Shown here piece by piece: positions 52,153 through 60,998 of a DNA stretch of 64,000 nucleotides (position 1 is the stretch's first letter; every line of letters begins with the position of its first letter). Source of the DNA: Leeuwenhoekiella nanhaiensis (lineage in GTDB: Bacteria > Bacteroidota > Bacteroidia > Flavobacteriales > Flavobacteriaceae). Position numbers and translations under genes: made by a program. The stretch covers positions 558,001-622,000 of the forward strand of contig NZ_KZ319288.1 in the NCBI RefSeq assembly GCF_002744755.1, given 5' to 3'. The notes beneath the pieces were generated by a model. The model had not been told where the DNA came from and searched no databases. It saw only the letters and a list, made by a program, of their open reading frames with translations.

Positions 52153-53103
52153 ATGTTATCAATTTTACAAACCGAAACCCAAAATCATCCGGAATGGACG
52201 TTTTTAGGGTACGACTTCTATAAACTTATCGAAAAATTACAGGGCTGGGGCGAAAGCCTTATCCTTAAGCTGCCCAACTTTGTTATAGCTATACTGGTTT
52301 TTGCTCTTTTCTGGTTTGCGGCAAAATATGTTTCCAAATTTGTACGCAATATAATGATGCGAGGGGTTAAACAGGACTCTATTAGGGTGATGGCTGGTAA
52401 AACCGCCTTCGCAATAACCGTTTTAATTGGTTTCTTTGTCGCGCTGGGTGTTATGGATTTAGATAAAGTCCTAACATCAGTACTTGCTGGTGCTGGTGTG
52501 GTAGGTCTGGCAATTGGTCTGGCTTTACAAGGCACATTAAACAATACTTTTAGTGGTGTGATTTTAAGCTTTATGCCCCGTTTGCAGTTAGGAGACTGGG
52601 TAGAGACCAATGATTATTCCGGTTTTGTTGAAGATATAACCTTACGGAATGTTACTCTCAAACAGGCAGACAATAATTATGTAGTTGTTCCCAATGCCAG
52701 TATTGTAGATTCCCCCTTTAAAAACTGGTCGCAAACGGCCAGAAGCCGTGTTTTTATTAATTGCGGAGTAGGTTATGAAAGCGATCTGGAAGCTGTGAAA
52801 AAGCTTACTCTGGAAACGCTTAAAAAGGAATTTGAGCAACAAGATTCTGAAGAGATCGAATTCTTCTACGAAAGCTTCGGAGACAGTTCCATAAACTTCG
52901 TAGCGCGTTTTTGGGCACCGGTTACCAAACGTAAAGATATGCTAGCCGCTCAGGATTTGGCCATTATTGCAATTAAGAAAGCCTTTGATGCTAACGATAT
53001 CAATATTCCGTTCCCAATACGTACGCTGGATTTTGGCAAGAATAAATTCCGTTCAGAAACCATCACCATTGCAAACTCTGGAGGCGGAAGCGCTGAGAGC
53101 TAA
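52153..53103 (+). CDS. Mechanosensitive channel, MscS family
   Basis: Full-size MscS channel (316 residues): an amphipathic N-terminus, helices at about 45-65 and 80-100, the Gly/Ala-rich pore helix G-A-G-V-V-G-L-A-I-G-L-A-L-Q-G near 112-126, then the beta domain (L-G-D-W-V-E-T-N-D) and the C-terminal alpha/beta vestibule (C-G-V-G-Y-E-S-D). It gates on membrane tension to release solutes in hypo-osmotic shock. It lies 26 bases after dps and ends at a strong terminator. It is much longer than the minimal MscS protein at 25518. Confidence 0.95.
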   Translation: MLSILQTETQNHPEWTFLGYDFYKLIEKLQGWGESLILKLPNFVIAILVFALFWFAAKYVSKFVRNIMMRGVKQDSIRVMAGKTAFAITVLIGFFVALGVMDLDKVLTSVLAGAGVVGLAIGLALQGTLNNTFSGVILSFMPRLQLGDWVETNDYSGFVEDITLRNVTLKQADNNYVVVPNASIVDSPFKNWSQTARSRVFINCGVGYESDLEAVKKLTLETLKKEFEQQDSEEIEFFYESFGDSSINFVARFWAPVTKRKDMLAAQDLAIIAIKKAFDANDINIPFPIRTLDFGKNKFRSETITIANSGGGSAES

Positions 53104-53129
53104 ATACCGAATACATTTTAAAAATGATC

Positions 53130-53162
53130 AAAACCGATTTCCTAATGGATGTCGGTTTTTTT
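53130..53162 (+). terminator. Rho-independent terminator after the MscS gene
   Basis: Stem AAAACCGATTTCC / GGATGTCGGTTTT, 13 positions with one mismatch and one G-U pair, loop TAAT, followed by more T. It ends the dps-mscS unit. The remaining gap to 53284 shows no gene. Confidence 0.88.
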
Positions 53163-53284
53163 GTGCTTATGCGAAATCATTAAGAGTCGAATACAATTCT
53201 ATAACACATATTACAATTTCCTGGATTTTATAAGATATGTGATTGATTTTCGTTTTACTACTTTTATACCATTAGATCAAGTAT

Positions 53285-54424
53285 ATGAGTCCCGAAGAAT
53301 TTGCGCGCCTGCAGGCCGAAAACCAAAAATTAAAAGCCAAACTCGAAAAACAGCAACAGTCTAAACAGAAACGCCGGAAATTAGGCTGGACCTTCCTCAA
53401 ACAATCTTCGGGCTTTATTCTGGGCGCCAAGCTTAAAAAAAGTATTGAACGCTTTCTTGAAGAACTTTCAGAGCAGCAACGTGTATCGCGAGAGACGCTG
53501 TCTGACTTACTCAGCGCAATCATCATCAGACTTACACGAGTAGGTTTTCTGCTGGTGATAACAGCCATCCTCCCCTCTATTCTGCTTATTTTTCAAACCT
53601 ATTACCTTTCGCAGCAAAACAAGTTGATTACCGGGCAGAGCGAAATGTTTAAACAACAAAACAACCGTCTTGATCAGCAAACCTACCTTCAGGAAGCCGA
53701 ACGCCGGGGACAGACGCTTCTGCTTATGGATTCTATGCTAAAAGAAATAAGCGACGATGTACGGTCAAACTCGCAAAAAAACATCAATGATGCGACTGCG
53801 GGCAGACTGATCTCGCTAAGCAAGATGCTTAAACCTTATAAATATCTTGAAAATGACAGCCTCATAGAACGCGTAATTAGCCCTGAACGTGGCTATCTTC
53901 TGGTATCCTTACTGGAAACCGGCATAAACCTCAACGCTACCTCACGCAGTCGCAGCAACGGGAAACTGATCACCCGTCTTGACTTTACCTATGCAGAATT
54001 GCGGGATATTACGCTCAAAGGAGCCGATTTGCTAGAAATCAATCTATCAAATTCAGATCTCAGAAACTCTAATTTTACGGGTACCGATTTCAAAAATGCA
54101 AACCTATCAAATGCACGCCTGCAACAGGTAAACCTGAGCTATACCAGTTTTACTGATGCTGATCTCGAAAATGCACAATTACGAAACGCCATTTTAGACC
54201 GTTCTGATTTTACTAAAGCCAATCTTACCGGCAGCGATTTGCGTAATGTAAGCCTGGTAAAAACAAAGATTAGTGGCGCCAGCTTTAAGAATGCGCGTGT
54301 TCATAAGAATTTTGAACAAGATGCTATTATGCAGCTCAACAAAGATCAAAGCGGCTGGTTATTTAAAACCTATCAGGTGATAGAAGTTGATGATGAAAAT
54401 TACCAACTCCTACCGCGAGATTAG
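53285..54424 (+). CDS. Membrane pentapeptide-repeat protein with coiled coil
   Basis: Protein of 379 residues: an N-terminal coiled coil (A-R-L-Q-A-E-N-Q-K-L-K-A-K-L-E-K, about 5-30), a basic amphipathic region, one clear transmembrane helix at about 80-105 (V-G-F-L-L-V-I-T-A-I-L-P-S-I-L-L-I-F), a helical spacer, and a pentapeptide-repeat solenoid from about 235 to 340 with repeats of the A(D/N)Lxx type (for example A-D-L-L-E, S-N-S-D-L-R-N, A-N-L-S-N-A-R-L). The family fold is a right-handed beta helix used for protein contacts; some members mimic DNA and inhibit gyrase, but no such function can be claimed here. No signal peptide. Ends directly against the convergent GNAT-nitrilase gene. Confidence 0.85.
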   Translation: MSPEEFARLQAENQKLKAKLEKQQQSKQKRRKLGWTFLKQSSGFILGAKLKKSIERFLEELSEQQRVSRETLSDLLSAIIIRLTRVGFLLVITAILPSILLIFQTYYLSQQNKLITGQSEMFKQQNNRLDQQTYLQEAERRGQTLLLMDSMLKEISDDVRSNSQKNINDATAGRLISLSKMLKPYKYLENDSLIERVISPERGYLLVSLLETGINLNATSRSRSNGKLITRLDFTYAELRDITLKGADLLEINLSNSDLRNSNFTGTDFKNANLSNARLQQVNLSYTSFTDADLENAQLRNAILDRSDFTKANLTGSDLRNVSLVKTKISGASFKNARVHKNFEQDAIMQLNKDQSGWLFKTYQVIEVDDENYQLLPRD

Positions 54425-55990
54425 TTATTTTTTATTCTTCCACTTTAGTGTAAACAGATCTTTTCTACGATCTACCAGATTGTGTACGCTACCAAATTGA
54501 TTGAGTTCTTTCAATAAATCAAGGTCTACGTCGGCTACCAAAATCATTTCGGCATTTGGCGTAGCTTCAGCCTTAACCCCATTAGTCGGGAACTGAAAAT
54601 CACAAGGTGTAAGCACCATACTCTGTGCAAACTGCATATCCATATTATGCACTTTGGGAATATTCCCAACACTACCCGCAATGGCCACGTAGCATTCGTT
54701 TTCAATAGCACGTGCCTGCGCGCAGTGTCTTACACGGCTGTAACCGTTTTGCGTATCGGTAAGGAAAGGCACAAAAAGTATGTCCATGCCTTCATCTGCA
54801 AGCAACCTGCTCAACTCCGGAAACTCCACATCATAGCAAATAAGAATCCCTATTTTACCACAATCAGTATTGAAGGTTTTGAGCTTTTCGCCCCCGCTCA
54901 TTCCCCAGGCTTTGGCTTCATCAGGAGTTACGTGAAGCTTGTAAAATTTTTCAATAGTACCGTCGCGTTTACACAAAAAACCCACGTTATAGAGCTTACC
55001 ATCTTCAATATACGGCATACTACCTGTGATGATGTTGATGTTATAGCTCACCGAGAGTTCAGAAAAACGGTCGCGTATGCGTTCGGTATATTTTGCCAGT
55101 TCGCGTATGGCATCAGGCTCTGAAAGGTGATTGTATGCCGCCATCAGCGGAGCATTGAAGAATTCTGGGAATAAGGCAAAGTCTGATCGGTAACCCGAAA
55201 TGGTATCAATAAAATACTCAGCCTGCTCAATGAGTTCCTCAAAATTCTTGTAGGTACGCATTTGCCATTGTACCAGCCCCAGACGTACAACCGTTTTTAC
55301 GCTGGCAGGGCGCTTTTCAGGCTTTTGGTAGTAAATATTATCCCATTCTAAAAGAGCCGCATATTCTTTAGACTGCTTATCCCCTTCCAGATAATTGGTA
55401 ATAATTCGTTTTACGTGAAAATCGTTGCTGAGCTGAAAATCAAGAACCGGATCGTTAATTTCACGAGTCCGCACTTTCTCAATGTATTGTTTCGGCGTTA
55501 ATTCTTTTGCATACTGATGGTAATTAGGCAAACGCCCTCCGAAGACAATTCGTTCTAAATTCAGGTTTTCGCATAATTCTTTCCGGTAATCGTAAAGTCT
55601 GCGACCAATGCGCATTCCGCGGTATTTGTGCGAAATGAATATGTCTATTCCGTATAAAACGTTTCCTTTTGGGGTATGGGTGCTAAAGCTCTCGTTACCC
55701 GTAATTTGCATATAGGTATGCTTGTCTGAAAACTTATCGTAATCTACAATGATAGACAACGCACAACCGGCAATCTCTCCATTCACTTTAACCACAACCT
55801 GCCCTTCCGGAAAAACGGTCATCAATTTTTTAAGGTGCTTTTTCTCCCAGTAGGGATCTGGAATAGAAGGATAAACCGCAATCATAATTTCCTTCAATTC
55901 CTGAAAATCCTTGATGTCTAAATATTCAAGATTAATGGTATCTACACGCTCCCGCTTGTCGATATTATCTACGTTTTCTACTTCTTTCAT
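54425..55990 (-). CDS. GNAT acetyltransferase/carbon-nitrogen hydrolase fusion
   Basis: Two-domain protein (521 residues): an N-terminal GNAT domain (about 20-200) with the acetyl-CoA loop Y-R-G-M-R-I-G-R-R-L near 123-132, and a C-terminal nitrilase-superfamily amidohydrolase (about 235-515). The hydrolase triad is E276 in F-P-E-F, K351 in Y-K-L-H-V and C385 in L-I-C-Y-D-V. Such fusions are conserved in Bacteroidota and other phyla, but the joint substrate is unknown; detoxifying acylated or amide metabolites is one guess. It lies 21 bases after the large phosphoesterase gene and is probably co-transcribed with it. Confidence 0.93.
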   Translation of the reverse strand: MKEVENVDNIDKRERVDTINLEYLDIKDFQELKEIMIAVYPSIPDPYWEKKHLKKLMTVFPEGQVVVKVNGEIAGCALSIIVDYDKFSDKHTYMQITGNESFSTHTPKGNVLYGIDIFISHKYRGMRIGRRLYDYRKELCENLNLERIVFGGRLPNYHQYAKELTPKQYIEKVRTREINDPVLDFQLSNDFHVKRIITNYLEGDKQSKEYAALLEWDNIYYQKPEKRPASVKTVVRLGLVQWQMRTYKNFEELIEQAEYFIDTISGYRSDFALFPEFFNAPLMAAYNHLSEPDAIRELAKYTERIRDRFSELSVSYNINIITGSMPYIEDGKLYNVGFLCKRDGTIEKFYKLHVTPDEAKAWGMSGGEKLKTFNTDCGKIGILICYDVEFPELSRLLADEGMDILFVPFLTDTQNGYSRVRHCAQARAIENECYVAIAGSVGNIPKVHNMDMQFAQSMVLTPCDFQFPTNGVKAEATPNAEMILVADVDLDLLKELNQFGSVHNLVDRRKDLFTLKWKNKK

Positions 55991-56011
55991 ACTGTATTTA
56001 AGAATTGTTCT

Positions 56012-59000
56012 TTAAAAATTAAAACCGAAACCAAAAGATACCCTAAAGCCTTCTGAGCCTCTAAACATATTGAAGGTTCCGCTCAGGGCATCGGTACTGT
56101 TTACCCAAAAACCCAGGCCATACGAGTCGTGCCACTTTTCTGATTTTGCATCACCGTCATACCACACGCGACCCACGTCATAACCCGCAAAAATACCAAT
56201 TTGTAAGGGTATTAGTCCGGTTTTAAAGGTATCAAAAGCATACCGCAAATCAGCCGAAGTGGTAAAAGCCTCTCCTCCGATGTATCTGTCAAAGCGATAA
56301 CCCCTCAGATTGTTATTCTCTCCCAGACTAGCTCCCTGATAAAACTCATAGTTATCACCAAACCTGAATTGTGCCCGGGCGGTTGTTTTCAAAACCAATT
56401 TACGGTTTGCACTGAGGGCATTGTAAAAGCCAAGGCTGGGATTCAGGTATAAAAACCGATTCCCGGTGTTAGTCAGACTATTTGTAAAACCACCATTTAA
56501 AACGAAGTCCATACCCCTCGTCGGTGCGAGACTGTTATCCTTACTGTGATATTCATAGGTTGCATCGAGAGAGGCGAAATATTTAGCTTCTTTCAGCTCT
56601 ATTACATTTACCTGCTCAATAAAACGCAACGCATTTTCCTGAAGCGCAAAACTTTGAAGAAGCGCCTTTACCGAAAAGGTGCTTCCGTAGTCTGAATTGC
56701 GTAAAAGTCCTCCTGAAACTTCAGCAACGCTCATACGCACGCGGTTATAATCATAACCTTGCTGATCATCGGGATTTACACTTTCGTTTCCAAAACCGAA
56801 GAAATTACGGGTATAATTAGGTGTTGTATATCTCCCGTGAAGGACCAGATTCCAGTCGTTTAGAATTCCTGCAAATTCACCTTCATAATGTAAATCAAGG
56901 CCGTGAGTTGCAAAGAAATAATTGGCCTTAAAACGATGCTGCTGACTGTAGGGATTCTGCTTAAAGCCATTTACCGTATACGAATCGCTTAATCCCAAAG
57001 TCAAACCATTATCTGGATTGTAGCCTATGGCAGGAGTAATAACATTATACCGTAGAATGTCCTTTTTATAGTCATACGTGTTGTAATCGTAGACATCGGT
57101 AAGTCTGAAATTGGCACCTCCCCGGGACTCAATAGTATTGGGCAGGGTCTCGTGATCGTAAACCTTTATTTCTCGGCCATTGTAGATGCGATAGATATCA
57201 TTGTTTTGCCCGCCTATAATTCGGGTGAAAATGGGATTGTTTCCGGTTCCATTTACTTCAAACACATCATCATCGTCCAGTCCATAAATCCAGAGTTGTT
57301 TGGTTTCGTCAGAATAATAAGTACGATCGATGAGCACATCGGCTTTTTCGCCTCCCTTAATACGCCAGGCCTTTACGGTTGTCTGATTATCACCCCGTGT
57401 AATTTCAAAATAATCATCTTTATCTGTACCAATAATCATTTGTAATTCGGCCAGATACTCATAATAGGTTTCTGCAATTTCCACAATATTATCCCGACGC
57501 CCCTTAAGGTTCTCTTTAATATTTGTTATTGATTTACCGCCTTGCACCTCTTCAGGTAGTTGATTAAACGCTTCTTCAATAACGGCATCTGTAATTTCAT
57601 TTTGCAAGGAGCGGGCCTGTTCAAGCCAAACCTCCCGTCCCGACTGTTGCGCGAGAGCCCTGTCTAATTTTATTCCTTCCTTATTAAACCATTTGATGTC
57701 TTTCAGGTTTTTATCATAAGCTTGAAATTGTTTAGCTGCACCAAAAAGCGTTTGAGCGATATTTAAAATGGTACCATCGAAGTTGGTAAACACCTGATCC
57801 CGATCACGTGGTATGGGTACAAAAACATCTTTCCCATTTTGATTCTTATATTCAGCCCAGCGCCACTGGTCGTTATCCCGGTCCCAATCTCCTATAAGCA
57901 TATCAAACATACGCGCACGAATGTAGGTTACCTCGTCAACAACGTTCTCTTCGTCGCTGCGTATTTTGTCAAGAATATCATCCGTACTTTCAATATCATC
58001 CGGATAATTGAACGTTGCGCCATCAAACTCCTCTGCAGGACGCTCCACAATCATATAGAGCTCATCACCATAATCTGCATTATAAATGCCCAGCGCGGGT
58101 TGTTTGGGTACATAAAACAATTCCGGAGTCGTACTCAGCACACGAGCCGCTTTACTTAGCGTAGGAATTGCAAAAGCCCCGTACGGATGTGCCGCAGTAT
58201 AAAAATCCTGAATAAGGCTACGGGGCAGACTATTCTCAAGGTCCTCCTCCATATCCTCATTTTGTTTTAAGACGGTATTCTGTAAAAACTGAACACCGCT
58301 TTTGCGTAAAGACCGCATATTGTATTCCCTTCCGTCTTTATCTTCAAGACGCAATGAGGTAGTTTGTTTTCCGCCACCGGGTCGTATGACCTTCAGCCCT
58401 CCATAAAGCGTATCTAAAATAGCTACCGGAACCGTAACTTTTTTACCATAAACATCCCGATACTGTTCGCCCCAGACATTTTCAAAAAGATCTGATCTTT
58501 CTGTCTCTGCAACGGTATATACCGAAGCCTGAACCGTGGTATCGTATTCCGTAGTTAGATTGGAATAGTCTACCAGCTTATCAGGAGCATAAACCTGCTT
58601 TTGAAAAAACAAATCAAGTTTTCCGGTTTCCTGATCTGCCCCATAATAGCGGACAAAAGAAGAGCCATCTTTAAAAATATCTAAACGGGCAAAACCTTCA
58701 TAATCACTACTAAAAAGGCCGTCATTTCCTAAAAATGCATACGAAGATTTAGAACCTGACCCGGAAACAATCTGCCGAACCTCCTCGTGTTCTATATACT
58801 GCAGACCGTGCTCGTGACCTGAAACAAAGACCGATTTTTTAACATCTTCCGCCAAAAGACGCAAACGCTTCATCAGTTCATTATACTTCTCATTAAAACG
58901 ATCTTGCTTTGACACCCCTCCCTGAGTACGTACCTGCGTTACCAATGATGCCAAAATAGGCAACGGAACTTTTTGCTGCGATGGGTAAAGATGTTTATCT

Positions 59001-59722
59001 AATGCAAATTTACCTCCGTGAACCCCATTGGTAAACATAGGATGGTGCATAGCAATGATTACCGTTTTCTGTTGGTTCTTCTTGAGTTCGTTCTGAAACT
59101 CAATAAAGAACTTTTCTCGGTCTTTGATGTTGTCGCATTTATCGTTAATCTTGGGGTTTTTGTTCCAATCTTCAAGATACCATTGTGTGTCTAATAAAAT
59201 GAGATGCACCTCATCACTAACATCGTAGCTTACTAAAGGACAACCGTCCTGTGGCAAAAAGATGTCGTCTTTACCGGTAATTTCCTTGATATATTCTTCT
59301 TCACGGCTTAGACCGTTCAGACCATCATTGTACCAGTCGTGATTACCGGGTATGATAATAGGCGTTCCCTTAAAATTGGTGAAAGTCTCAACCTGAGCAT
59401 CTATGCGGTGTTCTGCAAGAGCGCGCTCCTCAGAATTTTCAGGAGGCATCCCAACGGGATAAATATTATCCCCAAGAAAAATTGCAAACGAATTAGGATC
59501 GTTTGCCTGATCCAGTATTTTCTTGAAGATTAAAAGCCCTTCTGTACTCTCCCCGAGCTCTGCATTTCCGGCGTCACCTATGAGGTAAAAAGTACGCTCA
59601 ATTTCTTTATCTTCAGGATAAACGTCCTGTTCAACATCATCCCGGTAACGATTGGTATACGTGGCACAAGCCGATAATAGCAGGAGGCTAACAAGTGTTA
59701 GAAGTATGTTATTTTTTATCAT
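56012..59722 (-). CDS. Metallophosphoesterase fused to outer-membrane beta-barrel, lipoprotein signal
   Basis: Very large exported protein (1236 residues). It starts with a lipoprotein signal and lipobox L-S-A-C (C19). Residues about 42-360 are a calcineurin-type metallophosphoesterase: I-G-D-A (D50), G-D-N (D85-N86), G-N-H-D (127-130), M-H-H-P and S-G-H-E-H-G. A long middle region of unknown fold follows (about 400-880). The C-terminal 350 residues show alternating strands and R-G-Y-R-F-D, D-V-G-R-V-W-Y and a terminal aromatic F-N-F, matching a BamA/surface-antigen-like outer-membrane barrel. A lipoprotein anchor plus a barrel on one chain is unusual. It is divergent from the HD-PycTM gene across 60 bases. 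Confidence 0.9.
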   Translation of the reverse strand: MIKNNILLTLVSLLLLSACATYTNRYRDDVEQDVYPEDKEIERTFYLIGDAGNAELGESTEGLLIFKKILDQANDPNSFAIFLGDNIYPVGMPPENSEERALAEHRIDAQVETFTNFKGTPIIIPGNHDWYNDGLNGLSREEEYIKEITGKDDIFLPQDGCPLVSYDVSDEVHLILLDTQWYLEDWNKNPKINDKCDNIKDREKFFIEFQNELKKNQQKTVIIAMHHPMFTNGVHGGKFALDKHLYPSQQKVPLPILASLVTQVRTQGGVSKQDRFNEKYNELMKRLRLLAEDVKKSVFVSGHEHGLQYIEHEEVRQIVSGSGSKSSYAFLGNDGLFSSDYEGFARLDIFKDGSSFVRYYGADQETGKLDLFFQKQVYAPDKLVDYSNLTTEYDTTVQASVYTVAETERSDLFENVWGEQYRDVYGKKVTVPVAILDTLYGGLKVIRPGGGKQTTSLRLEDKDGREYNMRSLRKSGVQFLQNTVLKQNEDMEEDLENSLPRSLIQDFYTAAHPYGAFAIPTLSKAARVLSTTPELFYVPKQPALGIYNADYGDELYMIVERPAEEFDGATFNYPDDIESTDDILDKIRSDEENVVDEVTYIRARMFDMLIGDWDRDNDQWRWAEYKNQNGKDVFVPIPRDRDQVFTNFDGTILNIAQTLFGAAKQFQAYDKNLKDIKWFNKEGIKLDRALAQQSGREVWLEQARSLQNEITDAVIEEAFNQLPEEVQGGKSITNIKENLKGRRDNIVEIAETYYEYLAELQMIIGTDKDDYFEITRGDNQTTVKAWRIKGGEKADVLIDRTYYSDETKQLWIYGLDDDDVFEVNGTGNNPIFTRIIGGQNNDIYRIYNGREIKVYDHETLPNTIESRGGANFRLTDVYDYNTYDYKKDILRYNVITPAIGYNPDNGLTLGLSDSYTVNGFKQNPYSQQHRFKANYFFATHGLDLHYEGEFAGILNDWNLVLHGRYTTPNYTRNFFGFGNESVNPDDQQGYDYNRVRMSVAEVSGGLLRNSDYGSTFSVKALLQSFALQENALRFIEQVNVIELKEAKYFASLDATYEYHSKDNSLAPTRGMDFVLNGGFTNSLTNTGNRFLYLNPSLGFYNALSANRKLVLKTTARAQFRFGDNYEFYQGASLGENNNLRGYRFDRYIGGEAFTTSADLRYAFDTFKTGLIPLQIGIFAGYDVGRVWYDGDAKSEKWHDSYGLGFWVNSTDALSGTFNMFRGSEGFRVSFGFGFNF

Positions 59723-59782
59723 GAAAATTTTATTCGGGATTCTTTTTTGTACTTTTCATAACTTGATTAAATCACTATCCAC

Positions 59783-60988
59783 ATGGCTGAAACTGCAGAA
59801 AAAGAATCTAAATCTATCTCGAAAGCAGATCAATTTGTACTCGAACTTTTTAAGGAAAAACTTCCAAATAGTTATCTGTATCATAACTACGATCACACGG
59901 TCAGAGTGGTTAAAAGTACTAAAGAAATCGCCGATAACTCTGAAATTAATGTTAAACAGAAAGAGGCGCTGGTACTGGCCGCATGGATGCATGACACCGG
60001 TTATACCGTGACTCGTGAAGGGCATGAAGATGCGAGTATTGAGATTGCCAAAGACTACATGAAAAAGGAAGGTACAGATCCCGAAATTCAGCAAATGGTC
60101 ATTGATCTGATTGCTTCCACCAAAATGGGTGTAGAACCTCAAAATGAAATGGAGCGCATATTAAAGGATGCCGATAACTCCCATTTTGCCAAAGACTATT
60201 ACAAGCAAACCAGCGAGTTTTTACGTCAGGAATTGATGCTTACCGGAAGTGCCGACTTCTCCCCTGCGCAATGGCGGGAAGAGAATATAGATATGTTTAC
60301 CAATAAACATCGATTCTATACAGACTACGCCGCCCGTAATTGGAAATCACAGAAAGATGAAAACCTGATTTCCCTGCTTAAAAAAGAGAAAAAGAAAAAG
60401 AAAAAATACAAGAAAGAAGAAATCAAGGCTAAGCTTAAAGCCAAATACAAAGACGAAAGTCCGGATCGTGGTGTGCAGACTTTATACCGTACTACCTTGC
60501 GTAACCATATCAAACTGAGTGATATTGCAGATACCAAGGCAAACATCCTGCTTTCGGTAAATGCCATTATCATCTCTCTGGCCTTGTCTAATATGATTCC
60601 AAAATTAGATGCGCCCAGTAACCGTCACTTGTTGCTGCCTACCCTAATTTTGGTTCTATTTAGCGTAGCTTCGATAATTATGTCTATTCTTTCTACCCGT
60701 CCTAATGTGACCTCAGGAGAGTTTACCCGCGAACAGGTTAAGAAGAAGCAGGTCAATATTTTGTTTTTTGGAAATTTCCACAAAATGAAATACGACCAGT
60801 ATCAATGGGCAATCAACGAAATTATCTACGATAAGGACTATATCTATGAAGCCCTCACCAAGGATTTATACCTGCTGGGCGTTGTGCTTAATAAAAAGTA
60901 TATGCTCTTACGACGCACCTACACCGTGTTCATGGTAGGTATTATCGTATCGGTAATCAGCTTTATAATTGCCTTTTCAATAATGTAA
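59783..60988 (+). CDS. HD-domain phosphohydrolase fused to Pycsar-effector-like (PycTM) membrane module
   Basis: Protein of 401 residues. Residues about 20-165 are an HD phosphohydrolase domain with the metal pattern H34/H38, H70-D71 (M-H-D-T-G), H81 and D131 (K-D-A-D). Residues 198-223 are a Lys/Glu-rich linker. Residues about 230-401 match the Pycsar effector (PycTM/DUF5706) module: L-R-N-H-I-K-L-S-D-I-A-D-T-K-A-N-I-L-L, two central helices (about 253-270 and 283-303), and a last helix near 380-400. PycTM proteins in phage-defence operons disrupt the membrane when cyclic pyrimidine nucleotides bind. No cyclase is encoded nearby, so this may be a housekeeping relative in which the HD domain handles a nucleotide signal. 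It converges on the GAF gene after 10 bases. Confidence 0.9.
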   Translation: MAETAEKESKSISKADQFVLELFKEKLPNSYLYHNYDHTVRVVKSTKEIADNSEINVKQKEALVLAAWMHDTGYTVTREGHEDASIEIAKDYMKKEGTDPEIQQMVIDLIASTKMGVEPQNEMERILKDADNSHFAKDYYKQTSEFLRQELMLTGSADFSPAQWREENIDMFTNKHRFYTDYAARNWKSQKDENLISLLKKEKKKKKKYKKEEIKAKLKAKYKDESPDRGVQTLYRTTLRNHIKLSDIADTKANILLSVNAIIISLALSNMIPKLDAPSNRHLLLPTLILVLFSVASIIMSILSTRPNVTSGEFTREQVKKKQVNILFFGNFHKMKYDQYQWAINEIIYDKDYIYEALTKDLYLLGVVLNKKYMLLRRTYTVFMVGIIVSVISFIIAFSIM

Positions 60989-60998
60989 TTGAACCGTT

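Noticed and set aside
53285-54424. Fluoroquinolone-resistance (Qnr-like) pentapeptide protein
   Set aside because: The coiled coil and membrane helix and the short solenoid differ from Qnr proteins; only the repeat type is shared.
59783-60988. A complete Pycsar anti-phage defence system
   Set aside because: No pyrimidine cyclase (PycC) or other defence gene is nearby; only the effector-like module is present, fused to an HD domain.
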